Part shown: in pieces, positions 1-7,111 of the stretch
How the letters are laid out: the number at the start of each line of letters is the position of its first letter
How positions within the stretch are numbered: the first letter of the stretch is position 1
Assembly (NCBI GenBank): GCA_023146255.1
Contig: JAGLCJ010000005.1
Coordinates: forward strand, 62,001-126,000
Length of the DNA stretch: 64,000 nt
Direction: 5' to 3'
Source: Alcanivoracaceae bacterium
GTDB lineage: Bacteria; Pseudomonadota; Gammaproteobacteria; Pseudomonadales; Alcanivoracaceae
The notes under the pieces: generated by a model
The model's database searches: none
What the model was told of the DNA's origin: nothing
The model's input: only the letters and a program-made list of their open reading frames with translations
Program-made: the position numbers and the translations under genes

Positions 1-1
1 C

Positions 2-475
2 GTCAACAAGATCCTGCGTGCCGGTAATGCCCACGAGAAAGAATATGTGGTGACCGTCGACAAACCGTTTGATGACGAGTTTGTCCGCCGCATGTCCCAG
101 CCGATTCCGATTCTCGGCACCATGACCCGGCCTTGCACCGTGCGACGGGTTTCCGCGGATACCTTCAACATTATTCTGACTCAGGGATTAAACCGGCAGA
201 TTCGTCGCATGACCGAATATCTCGGTTACGAGGTGACCAGGCTGCGTCGGGTGCGGATCATGAATATCCGTCTTGGTGGGCTGCGTCCGGGGCAGTGGCG
301 CGAGCTGACGGCGGCGGAAATGGCGCTGATCAACAGCATGGTGGCGGATTCGAGCAAAACGGAAGAAGCCAGTCTGATTGCCCGGCCGCCGCGGTCCGCC
401 AAGCCGGCGCCAGCTCGTTTCGGTAAAGCTGCGGCGAAGCCAGCCGGCAAATCTCCGCGCAACCGCCGCCGCTAA
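2..475 (+). CDS. rluF: 23S rRNA pseudouridine synthase RluF (3' part)
   Basis: This is the C-terminal part of a pseudouridine synthase of the RluB/E/F group; the frame is open from base 2 and the start lies outside the window. The segment VNKILRAGNAHEKEYVVTVDKPF, the block PILGTMT and the RNA-binding block QGLNRQIRRM followed by YEVTRLRRVRIMN match RluF, which isomerises U2604 of 23S rRNA. The catalytic Asp lies upstream of the window. The tail after about residue 120 of the visible part is a basic, Ala/Pro/Lys-rich extension ending in NRRR, as is usual for RluF. A REP-like unit follows 13 bases after the stop codon. Confidence 0.88.
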   Translation, partial: VNKILRAGNAHEKEYVVTVDKPFDDEFVRRMSQPIPILGTMTRPCTVRRVSADTFNIILTQGLNRQIRRMTEYLGYEVTRLRRVRIMNIRLGGLRPGQWRELTAAEMALINSMVADSSKTEEASLIARPPRSAKPAPARFGKAAAKPAGKSPRNRRR

Positions 476-488
476 ACTGCGAAAACCT

Positions 489-513
489 TTCGCCCTCGAT
501 CGAGGGCTCCTAC
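489..513 (-). repeat. REP-like unit, type a variant (single)
   Basis: A single inverted type-a unit with its inner palindrome changed to CCCTCGATCGAGGG; both palindrome arms have changed together, so base pairing is kept. It reads TTCGC...GCTCCTAC on the plus strand. It lies between the end of rluF and the complete pair at 529-584. Confidence 0.8.
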
Positions 514-528
514 AGGGGTGGGTTGTTT

Positions 529-584
529 GTAGGAGCGGCCGATCGGCCGCGAAGATCTTTTCGCCGTCGATCGACGGCTCCTAC
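529..584. repeat. REP-like pair (b then inverted a)
   Basis: A type-b unit (GTAGGAGC head, GCGGCCGATCGGCCGC palindrome, CGAA tail) is followed after a few bases by an inverted type-a unit (CCGTCGATCGACGG). The heads point outward. It sits between the convergent rluF and the AraC gene, whose stop codon is 14 bases away. Confidence 0.9.
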
Positions 585-597
585 ATTAGTAGCGGGG

Positions 598-1632
598 TCA
601 ACGCTGTTTCTGATGTTCCTGCCGGTACGCTACCGGGGTGCTGTCGAACCAGCGTTTGAAGGCGCGATTAAACGCGCTCTGTTCCGAGTAACCGAGATCC
701 GCGGCTATCTGGCTGACCGAGCGATCGCTGTGAATCAGCCAGTCGCTGGCCAGTGCTCGCCGTTCTTCTTCCAGCACCGTGGAAAAATCCGTGTTCTCGG
801 CACGCAGCCGGCGGCGTAGCGTCCACGGCTTCATATCGAGGCCTTCGGCGACGTTCTCCACCTGCGGAATGGTGCGTTCAAGTTGCCGGCGGATTTCCAT
901 GCGTACCTGATCAAGCAGGTTGTCGCGGGCCAGGTAACGGGTTACCGCCTGCTGCAGCCGGTTGCGCATGATGTGATGCACTTCCGGGTCGGCATCTTTC
1001 ATCGGCAGATCCAGCAGGCGCTGATCCAGCACCACGGCATTGTCCTGCTGTTCAAACTTTACCGGGCAACGGAACACGCGCTGGTATTCGTCGGCGCCGC
1101 ATTCCGGCATGGCGTGGCGGAAGCGCACTTCCACCGGGTTTTCATCGGTGCCGCTGATCCAGCGGCCAAAGGTCACGGCGCCGACAAAAAAGGCTTCGAC
1201 TCGATGCCGTGTGGTCACCGGTTCATCAAACGCGGTGTGCCAGAGCAGGGTGACGTGATCGCCGTCGCGCAGAACTTGTGCTTCAGCAAACTCGGTGGTG
1301 ACGCGCTGGAACGGCACCATCAGGTCAATGGCCTGACGCAGGTTGCTGCCGGACATGCTGGCGTAGCCGAGCTCGCCCATAAAGCGCGGCCGGATACGCT
1401 CGCCCATGTGCAGGCCAAACAGCGGATCATTGGTTTCGCGCAGGGCTTTCAGCAGCAGCTGGTGTTCCACCCGTAGCGGCACCCGGGCCTGCGGCGATTC
1501 GAGTTGATCGTCAGTCACGCCAAGGCGGACCAGTTCGGCAGACAGATCCACGCCGTGATGCAGGGCGGCATCAAGCAGGTATTCGAGCCAGAAGGAGGCG
1601 ACACTCAGGGTGCCGAAATTCGGTGTAGTCAT
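598..1632 (-). CDS. AraC-family transcriptional regulator
   Basis: A 344-residue regulator. The N-terminal two thirds resemble the arabinose-binding-like domain of OruR/ArgR-type AraC proteins, with the block FGLHMGERIRPRFMGELGY around residues 100-118 being typical. The last hundred residues form the two-helix-turn-helix AraC DNA-binding domain, with VSQIAADLGYSEQSAFNRAF and a terminal STPVAYR block. Members of this subgroup usually activate a neighbouring catabolic gene, but the effector cannot be read from sequence. The nearest candidate targets are the divergent carboxylesterase at 2320, beyond the phasin-like gene, or a gene outside the window. The ATG at 1632 is the first in frame and gives a full-length domain layout. 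Confidence 0.88.
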   Translation of the reverse strand: MTTPNFGTLSVASFWLEYLLDAALHHGVDLSAELVRLGVTDDQLESPQARVPLRVEHQLLLKALRETNDPLFGLHMGERIRPRFMGELGYASMSGSNLRQAIDLMVPFQRVTTEFAEAQVLRDGDHVTLLWHTAFDEPVTTRHRVEAFFVGAVTFGRWISGTDENPVEVRFRHAMPECGADEYQRVFRCPVKFEQQDNAVVLDQRLLDLPMKDADPEVHHIMRNRLQQAVTRYLARDNLLDQVRMEIRRQLERTIPQVENVAEGLDMKPWTLRRRLRAENTDFSTVLEEERRALASDWLIHSDRSVSQIAADLGYSEQSAFNRAFKRWFDSTPVAYRQEHQKQR

Positions 1633-1744
1633 GCCAGCATCATCGGCATGGGCGATGCGGAGTCAAGAGCGGAACAGAAAGATTGTTTCTAATCGGGGCG
1701 GGGAAAGCGGTGGCCGGTCGCGGGGACCGGCCACAATGCCGACA

Positions 1745-2110
1745 TCAGGCGGCGGCAGATTTTTCCAGCTTGCTCAGCTTGCGCTGAACGGCGGCCAGCT
1801 TCTTCTCCAGCGCGGCCACGTCTTCACGGGTCGGCAGGCCGAGCAGGGCAGCGCCACGGTTGGTCAGCTGCTCCAGACGGCTGCCTTCAGCGGTTTTCTT
1901 GTCGGCTTTCTTTTCGCTTTTGGCTTGCTGCTTGACCAGTTTCTCGCCGGTCTTGACCAGCTCGTCGAACAGCGACTTGCTCTTTTCTTCCACGCGGGTG
2001 GCAGCGCCACGGGCGGCTTTTTCAAGCTTCTCCGCTGCCGCCTTCAGTTCGCCACGGGCGTTCTCAGCGCGGGCTTGCAGGTCTTTCAGGGTGTCGTTTA
2101 ATGCGCTCAT
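1745..2110 (-). CDS. phasin-like coiled-coil protein
   Basis: A 121-residue protein made almost wholly of charged Ala/Lys/Glu-rich helix with heptad character. A Lys-rich central segment lies around residues 60-75 (KQQAKSEKKADKK). A C-terminal block, LLGLPTREDVAALEKKLAAVQRKL, resembles the leucine-zipper segment of PhaI/PhaF polyhydroxyalkanoate granule-associated proteins. There is no signal peptide or membrane segment, so it should be cytoplasmic. No PHA synthase is nearby, so the granule role is inferred from the C-terminal block and composition only; a generic coiled-coil protein is the alternative. The ATG at 2110 is the first in frame. Confidence 0.62.
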   Translation of the reverse strand: MSALNDTLKDLQARAENARGELKAAAEKLEKAARGAATRVEEKSKSLFDELVKTGEKLVKQQAKSEKKADKKTAEGSRLEQLTNRGAALLGLPTREDVAALEKKLAAVQRKLSKLEKSAAA

Positions 2111-2234
2111 GTTGGTGCTCCATCAAGTATCAGGTCAGGGAGTGTTCTCCCGAGGTCCTTGCGTCAGGGGCCGGATAGGGTGGAGAACGGCGGCAAGTGT
2201 ACCGATGGTTGAAAAATGTACTTTGTAAAATGTC

Positions 2235-2247
2235 TGACAATCTGTCA
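2235..2247. promoter_or_regulatory. candidate operator dyad TGACA-N3-TGTCA
   Basis: A perfect five-base inverted repeat with a three-base centre (TGACA ATC TGTCA) lies in the divergent region between the phasin-like gene and the carboxylesterase, 73 bases before the esterase start. It looks like a dimeric regulator site. No binding protein can be assigned, and short dyads arise by chance. Confidence 0.3.
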
Positions 2248-2319
2248 TGGCATTGAGTTAATTCCGGTCATCGCCGCCCGCCGGCGAAGCTGCTAACTTG
2301 CCGGCCCGGAGGAGATTCC

Positions 2320-3846
2320 ATGAGCGCAATCGAAATCAGCAGTGGCCGATTGACCGGCCTGAGTAAAGACGGCGTGCGCGAGTATCGCGGTGTTCCGTTT
2401 GCCGCCGCGCCGACCGGCGAGTATCGCTTTCGCGCACCACAACCGGTGCGTCCCTGGAGCGGCGAACTGGCCGCCGAGAAATTCCGTCCGGCAGCCTGGC
2501 AGACGCCGAATCCGTTGATGGGCACCGAGCAGATCAGTGATGACTGCCTGTATCTGAATATCTGGGTGCCGGAGGGCGAAGGCCCGTTCCCGGTGATGGT
2601 CTGGATTCATGGCGGCGCCTATACCAGCGGCTCGCCGTCGCAGCTGCTTTATAACGGTCGCCGGCTGGCAGCATCGCAGCGGGTGATCGTGGTTAACGCG
2701 GCTTACCGCCTTGGCGGCTGGGGTTTTGGCTGGCTGAAAGAGGTGGCGCCGACGCTGGAGGCCGACAGTAACCTCGGCCTGCGCGATCAGGTGGCGGCGT
2801 TGCAATGGGTGCAGGAAAACATTGCCGCATTTGGCGGCGACCGTCATCGGGTCACGGTGTTCGGTGAATCCGCTGGTGGTTTCAGTGTTGCCACCCTGAT
2901 GGCGACACCGGCGGCAAAATCATTATTCCAGCGTGCCATTGTTCAGTCCGGCGCCGCGGATTTTGTGCTCTCGCCCGACGAAGCGGCCAGAGTGGCTGAG
3001 GCACTGGTGGCAGGTTTGCCCGGCAGCGGTTCGGCTGCCGATCGTTTGCGTCATGTCGAGCCGCGCGATTTTGTCCGTGCCCAGAACGGGGCAATGCGAC
3101 TGGTGGTGAATCGCGGCCTGCGCAGCGCCACGCCGCAGTTCGGCATGGTCTATATGCCGGTGGTGGACGGTGATCTGTTGCCGCAGTCGCCGGTGGATGC
3201 TATTGCCGCCGGCTGTGCCCGCGACAAGGCGATGATGGCCGGCGTCTGTCAGGACGAATGGAACCTGTTCCAGTTCGCCCCGCCGTTTAATGGCGGGGTC
3301 GGCATGGATCGTTTTCTGGCGATGGATGAAAACGAAATCCGCCGGCGCATGAAGCGTCAGCTGCCGGAGCATGCCGAGCAGGCGTTTGTCCGTTATGCCG
3401 AAGAAGTGCAGGTGCATCCGCGCCGCGGCCTGATGGATCTGGTCAGTGCTCTGGAAACCGATCGCACCTTCCGCATGCCGACCCTGCGATTGCTGGATGC
3501 GCATGCTCATGGCGGTGGTGATGCCGGCGGTCAGACCTGGGGCTTCCGCTTCAGCCATGAGATCGATGCTTTCGGTGTGCCGCTGGGTGCTTGCCATGTC
3601 ACCGATGTGCCGCTGGTGTTCGGTCTGACCGACACCCCGGCGGGGCAGCTGTTTACCGGCGGTGGGCCGGCGGCTGCGGCATTGTCGGAGCAGGTCATGG
3701 CTGCCTGGGGCCGGTTTGCCCGTGACGGCGATGCGGCATGGCAGCGTTGGGCGGAGCAGCGTCTGGCCCGTACCTTTGGCCCCGGGCCGGAACTGGCGCC
3801 ACTGGTATCAGCGCAAACCGAACAGTTCTGGCAGCCCATTTTGTAG
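2320..3846 (+). CDS. type-B carboxylesterase family protein
   Basis: A 508-residue alpha/beta hydrolase of the carboxylesterase/para-nitrobenzyl-esterase family, hydrolysing carboxylic esters. The oxyanion-hole block WIHGGAYTSGS lies near residues 95-105. The nucleophile elbow FGESAGG puts the catalytic Ser at 184, and the block GACHVTDVPLVFG places the catalytic His at 426. There is no signal peptide, so it is probably cytoplasmic. A strong GGAGGAG ribosome-binding site precedes the ATG. The stop codon is the TAG inside the GTAGGAGC head of the adjoining REP-like unit. The substrate is unknown; lipid esters would fit the context. Confidence 0.9.
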   Translation: MSAIEISSGRLTGLSKDGVREYRGVPFAAAPTGEYRFRAPQPVRPWSGELAAEKFRPAAWQTPNPLMGTEQISDDCLYLNIWVPEGEGPFPVMVWIHGGAYTSGSPSQLLYNGRRLAASQRVIVVNAAYRLGGWGFGWLKEVAPTLEADSNLGLRDQVAALQWVQENIAAFGGDRHRVTVFGESAGGFSVATLMATPAAKSLFQRAIVQSGAADFVLSPDEAARVAEALVAGLPGSGSAADRLRHVEPRDFVRAQNGAMRLVVNRGLRSATPQFGMVYMPVVDGDLLPQSPVDAIAAGCARDKAMMAGVCQDEWNLFQFAPPFNGGVGMDRFLAMDENEIRRRMKRQLPEHAEQAFVRYAEEVQVHPRRGLMDLVSALETDRTFRMPTLRLLDAHAHGGGDAGGQTWGFRFSHEIDAFGVPLGACHVTDVPLVFGLTDTPAGQLFTGGGPAAAALSEQVMAAWGRFARDGDAAWQRWAEQRLARTFGPGPELAPLVSAQTEQFWQPIL

Positions 3847-3897
3847 GAGCCGTCGATCGACGGCGAAAGATCTTCGCGGCTGATCAGCCGCTCCTAC
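3843..3897. repeat. REP-like pair (a then inverted b)
   Basis: A type-a unit followed by an inverted type-b unit (palindrome GCGGCTGATCAGCCGC), heads outward. The TAG of the first head is the stop codon of the carboxylesterase. The bolA-family gene begins about 50 bases further on. Confidence 0.92.
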
Positions 3898-3948
3898 AGG
3901 CCCGGGCTTGCGTTACAATGCGCGCCCCTGAGTTGTCCGGAGAGTGTC

Positions 3949-4263
3949 ATGACTGTCGCTGCCTTGATCGAGCGCAAGGTTCGCGCTGGCCTGAACGTGG
4001 CAGACTTGCAGCTGGTGAACGAAAGCCATATGCACAGTGTGCCGCCGGGGTCGGAATCCCATTTCAAGCTGGTCGTCGTCTCTGCCGACTTTGCCGGTCT
4101 TATGCCGGTGAAACGGCATCAGCGCGTGTATGCGCTGCTTGGCGAGGAACTGGCCGGCCCGGTGCATGCGCTGGCGTTGCACACCTTTACCCCGGAAGAG
4201 TGGGCGGCCCGCGGCGCCAGTGCCGAAGCGTCGCCGAATTGCCGGGGTGGCAACGGGCTGTAA
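3949..4263 (+). CDS. BolA family protein
   Basis: A 104-residue BolA-type protein. BolA proteins partner monothiol glutaredoxins in iron-sulfur cluster handling and some bind DNA. The fold signature is visible: the helix AALIERKVRAGL, the strand DLQLVNESHMHS, the SHFKLVVVSADFAG strand-turn and the helix block VKRHQRVYALLGEEL. The conserved His of the HxH region is present in ESHMHS. The ATG follows a good GGAGAG ribosome-binding site, and a TACAAT hexamer at 3914-3919 may be its -10 element. It ends 23 bases before trhO, suggesting co-transcription, an arrangement seen in other gammaproteobacteria. Confidence 0.9.
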   Translation: MTVAALIERKVRAGLNVADLQLVNESHMHSVPPGSESHFKLVVVSADFAGLMPVKRHQRVYALLGEELAGPVHALALHTFTPEEWAARGASAEASPNCRGGNGL

Positions 4264-4286
4264 TTGTCGGGTTGGGATAAGTGAAC

Positions 4287-5207
4287 ATGATTGTTGTTGC
4301 TGCGCTGTACCGTTTTGTTCGTCTGGAAAACTTTGCCGAGCTGCGTGAACCGCTGCTCGATCTGATGCTGGCGCGTGATGTGCACGGCACCCTGTTGCTG
4401 GCCCATGAAGGCATCAATGGCACCATCTCCGGTCGGCGCGAGGATGTTGATGCGGTGCTGGACTGGTTGCGTGCTGACCCGCGGCTGGCAGCGCTGGATC
4501 ATAAAGAGTCGCTGGTGGACGAACATCCGTTCCTGCGCACCAAGGTCAAGCTGAAGAAAGAAATCGTCACCATGGGGATCGAGGGCGTCGATCCGAACCG
4601 GGTGGTCGGTACCTATCTGTCCGGCGAGGACTGGAACCGGGTGATCAGTGATCCGCAGACCTTGCTGATCGATACCCGCAATGATTACGAATATGAGGTC
4701 GGCACTTTTGCCGGGGCGATCAATCCGCACACGAAAAGCTTCCGCGAGTTTCCCGAGTATGTGCGTGAGCATCTGGATCCGGAGAAGCACAAGCGGGTGG
4801 CGATGTTCTGCACCGGTGGCATTCGCTGCGAGAAGTCCACGGCCTATCTGAAAGAGCAGGGCTTTGACGAGGTTTATCACCTCAAGGGCGGCATCCTGAA
4901 GTATCTGGAGGAGGTGCCAAAAGAGGCTTCGATGTGGCGGGGCGAGTGTTTCGTGTTCGATGAGCGGGTCACCGTGGATCACGATTTGAAGCCGGGCACG
5001 TTCGATCAGTGCCATGCCTGTCGCCGGCCGATTTCAGAAGAGGACAAGCAGTCGCCGCATTATCAGCGCGGGGTGTCCTGTCCGAAGTGTGTTGATGAAT
5101 ATTCCGCCGAACAGCGCCAGCGCTTTGCCGAGCGGCAGCGACAGATTGATCTGGCGCGGGCGCGTGGTGAGAAACATCTTGGCGTGGATCCGAGGCGGGA
5201 GGGGTAA
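4287..5207 (+). CDS. trhO: tRNA uridine(34) hydroxylase TrhO
   Basis: A rhodanese-domain protein of the YceA/TrhO family, which hydroxylates U34 of certain tRNAs on the way to cmo5U. An N-terminal acylphosphatase-like half ([10 protein letters not shown] near residue 38) is followed by the rhodanese domain. The active-site loop [11 protein letters not shown] puts the reactive Cys at 175. A Cys-rich C-terminal segment (CHACRRPIS...CPKC) is typical of the family. The in-frame GTG at 4281 is also possible, but the ATG at 4287 lies at a better distance from the GGGAT-type ribosome-binding site. It probably shares a transcript with the bolA-family gene. Confidence 0.92.
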   Translation: MIVVAALYRFVRLENFAELREPLLDLMLARDVHGTLLLAHEGINGTISGRREDVDAVLDWLRADPRLAALDHKESLVDEHPFLRTKVKLKKEIVTMGIEGVDPNRVVGTYLSGEDWNRVISDPQTLLIDTRNDYEYEVGTFAGAINPHTKSFREFPEYVREHLDPEKHKRVAMFCTGGIRCEKSTAYLKEQGFDEVYHLKGGILKYLEEVPKEASMWRGECFVFDERVTVDHDLKPGTFDQCHACRRPISEEDKQSPHYQRGVSCPKCVDEYSAEQRQRFAERQRQIDLARARGEKHLGVDPRREG

Positions 5208-5287
5208 GTCGGGTTTGGGTTTGGTTTGGTGGTGAACTTCCCCGGCTTGAGCACCTGTCAGGGGTTGCCTCGGCAGTGACCCTCTCC

Positions 5288-5401
5288 GGCCCGAGCAGCA
5301 ATCAGGGCTTGCCGGGACCCGCCGTGAACCCATCCCTGGGGGCTTGTGTTCGACATCCATGTCTCACACAGTCCCGGCAAGCCCTGATTGCTGCTCGGGC
5401 C
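5288..5401. repeat. perfect 31-bp inverted repeat with 52-base loop
   Basis: Bases 5288-5318 are the exact reverse complement of 5371-5401. The 52-base loop contains its own small hairpin (GACATCCATGTC). As RNA this would form a very stable long hairpin 80 bases after trhO. No U-run follows, so it is not a classical terminator. Possible roles are a REP/MITE-like mobile unit or a 3' RNA element. Confidence 0.85.
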
Positions 5402-5520
5402 TAACATCCTGCTATTTGTCTGCATTTTCTCTTTTCGAATTTTCTTATTTCTGTTGTTCTCTTTTTGCTTTTTCTTCACCGCTGACTCGCGGGGGCGCGG
5501 TGTCTCCGTTAGGCGTGAAC

Positions 5521-5588
5521 GCCACCACATCCGCAGGGTGACTTTAAGTGCAGCGAAGCGGAACGGTCAGCCCGGAGGATGTGGCGGC
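5521..5588. other. nested stem element, possible structured RNA or MITE
   Basis: GCCACCACATCC at 5521-5532 pairs with GGATGTGGCGGC at 5577-5588, leaving one mismatch. Inside, GGGTGAC at 5536-5542 pairs with GTCAGCCC at 5566-5573 with one bulge. A GGCG-TGAA-CGCC hairpin lies directly before it (5512-5523). The nesting is too regular to dismiss, but the function is unknown. Confidence 0.4.
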
Positions 5589-5642
5589 GGTTGCGCCCTG
5601 GCACGGTGGTGACGCTATGCCGCTTTTGAAGTTAAACCGTTC

Positions 5643-6575
5643 CTAAAGCCCCGACCGCAATTCCTGCAAGGAGCCAGTCGGCAGTCCGCGCCGATGTCCT
5701 TCTTCAATCCAGTGGTCCAGCATCATGCGAGTCTGCGCGCCGACCTTGCTGAAGTGGTACTGCAGATAAATTTCCAGCGGGAATGGCATCACCTTCGGTG
5801 CCAATCGGGTAATCACATTCATCAACAAGGGTTGCGGCAGTTTCGCCGCCATGCCGGCGTCCCGGCCAAGATAGGCGGCGCTGATCACGGTCGCCTCGCG
5901 TGCTGCAGCGCAGGCAATGTTCAGCCAGGGGCCGGAACGCACCGCCTTTAACGACCAGCCGGACAGTTCCAGCGCGGCGATCGACGGAATCATCAATGCG
6001 GTGGAGCGTGCGCCCATCCACGGCAGGTCCTTCAAGGCAACCGCCGGGACGCCGCCAGCGCGCAGCAGGGCGGCGGCCTGTTGACCGGGGCGGCTGTTGT
6101 CGAGCATCGCCGAGCGCGGTGGCAGCAGATAGCCGAAACCTTCGCCGGGGCTGGAAGTGCCCGGCAGCGGGGTGTGGAAACTGATCAGGCCGATCAGACC
6201 GTGCTGCACCGGGCCTTTATACAGCTTCGCCAGTTTCTCGCCGTCGCGGAAATCCGGGGTCCAGCTGATCAGCGGTGTGTCGGCGTCAAAGACCGCCAGT
6301 TGCTGCGCCAGCCAGGGCGAATCAAGGGCATCGGAAGGCAGGGTCAGCCAGACCTGATCCCAGTCCCGGTAAGCCTTGTCGATGACCCGCAGGTGCTGGC
6401 GTTGCATCGTTGTTTTGCCGAGCAGGCGGTACTGGTAAAGATCGCGCGGCATGGCGCTGTTGCTGCTTTTCTTGCTGCGGACCAGATAGTTGACCTGGCA
6501 GCCGGCCTTGACCAGATGGTGGCCGTAGACGGCGCCGACGGCGCCACTGCCGATGATCAGAATGCGTTGTCGCAT
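5643..6575 (-). CDS. ketopantoate reductase family protein
   Basis: A 310-residue protein with an N-terminal NAD(P)-binding Rossmann fold, ILIIGSGAVGAVYGHHLVKAG, followed by VNYLVRS, as in PanE/ApbA. It is a distant family member: the later catalytic Lys/Asn region of true PanE is not clearly recognisable and the middle contains non-family stretches. The likely role is an NADPH-dependent reductase of unknown substrate rather than pantothenate synthesis. The gene stands alone, convergent with trhO, and the structured region lies between them. The ATG at 6575 starts directly before the Rossmann strand. Confidence 0.72.
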   Translation of the reverse strand: MRQRILIIGSGAVGAVYGHHLVKAGCQVNYLVRSKKSSNSAMPRDLYQYRLLGKTTMQRQHLRVIDKAYRDWDQVWLTLPSDALDSPWLAQQLAVFDADTPLISWTPDFRDGEKLAKLYKGPVQHGLIGLISFHTPLPGTSSPGEGFGYLLPPRSAMLDNSRPGQQAAALLRAGGVPAVALKDLPWMGARSTALMIPSIAALELSGWSLKAVRSGPWLNIACAAAREATVISAAYLGRDAGMAAKLPQPLLMNVITRLAPKVMPFPLEIYLQYHFSKVGAQTRMMLDHWIEEGHRRGLPTGSLQELRSGL

Positions 6576-6616
6576 GCTTCCCCCGTTATTCCCTTAACCC
6601 GATGCCTTGCTGGTGG

Positions 6617-6850
6617 TCAGCGACTGGCCAGCCAGGCACGGCTCGCTTCGATGATGATATCTGTCACCGTGCATTCTTCCATCAGTGCCTGCATTTTTAA
6701 TCGCTTGTGCAGGTCTGCGGGGATGTCGGCGGTCAGTCGGCGATGGCCATCGCGCGGACCGTTGCTACTGCGGCGTCGGCGCTTCAACTTGCGCTCGGTG
6801 CCGGCGGGCTTGTCCTCGCTGGGAGCGGAGACGAAATCGATCTGTTTCAT
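6617..6850 (-). CDS. ribbon-helix-helix DNA-binding protein (ParG/CopG-like)
   Basis: A 77-residue protein with a flexible basic N-terminal half (KLKRRRRSSNGPRDG around residues 21-35). A compact C-terminal ribbon-helix-helix follows: strand HRRLTADIP, helix ADLHKRLKMQALMEE, turn CTVTDII, helix IEASRAWLA. This layout is that of plasmid partition protein ParG and related repressors. No ParF/ParA ATPase is adjacent, so it is an orphan in this window. It faces an AT-rich, repeat-containing leader (6851-7111) that is a natural place for autoregulatory sites. The function beyond DNA binding is unknown. Confidence 0.7.
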   Translation of the reverse strand: MKQIDFVSAPSEDKPAGTERKLKRRRRSSNGPRDGHRRLTADIPADLHKRLKMQALMEECTVTDIIIEASRAWLASR

Positions 6851-7111
6851 GGCTGGACCTTTAACTGTGCAGATACGTATTTAGTCATATCAACAAGACA
6901 TTACGCCAGCAGAAAGATAGTTCATGAGATATGTAGATAATGAGATTTATCCACTTAAGCCATTATCTAATGCAATCAATCCGGTGGTTTTTCTCATTAA
7001 GCCATTAGATAAACAGGCTGTTAAGCGGTCACCTGTAGCCAAGAAGCAACATCAAGACTATATTCCAACCTTCTGAAATTATTGGACTAACCTGCACACA
7101 GGGAAGCGCGC
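6851..7111. promoter_or_regulatory. AT-rich divergent control region with short repeats
   Basis: The base composition is clearly more AT-rich than its surroundings. AGATAATG (6935-6942) is inverted as CATTATCT (6961-6968), and TTAAGCCATTA recurs at about 6956 and 6998, each time followed by a TCTA/GATA variant. The region separates the ribbon-helix-helix gene from the divergent GMC oxidoreductase, so it probably holds promoters and operators for one or both. Confidence 0.5.

Larger units (their letters stand above)
5208..5642. other. gene-free region with unusual structure
   Basis: A 435-base interval between trhO and the convergent reductase with no convincing gene on either strand. It holds a 31-bp perfect inverted repeat, a strongly pyrimidine-rich plus-strand tract (about 5405-5478) and a second nested foldable element at 5521-5588. 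No ORF in it has a ribosome-binding site and recognisable content together. Confidence 0.75.

Noticed and set aside
5398..5517. Possible integron attC site (GCCTAAC ... GTTAGGC)
   Set aside because: The outer seven-base boxes fit RYYYAAC and GTTRRRY, but the intervening sequence is pyrimidine-rich and has no internal complementary L/R boxes, and there is no integrase or cassette array.
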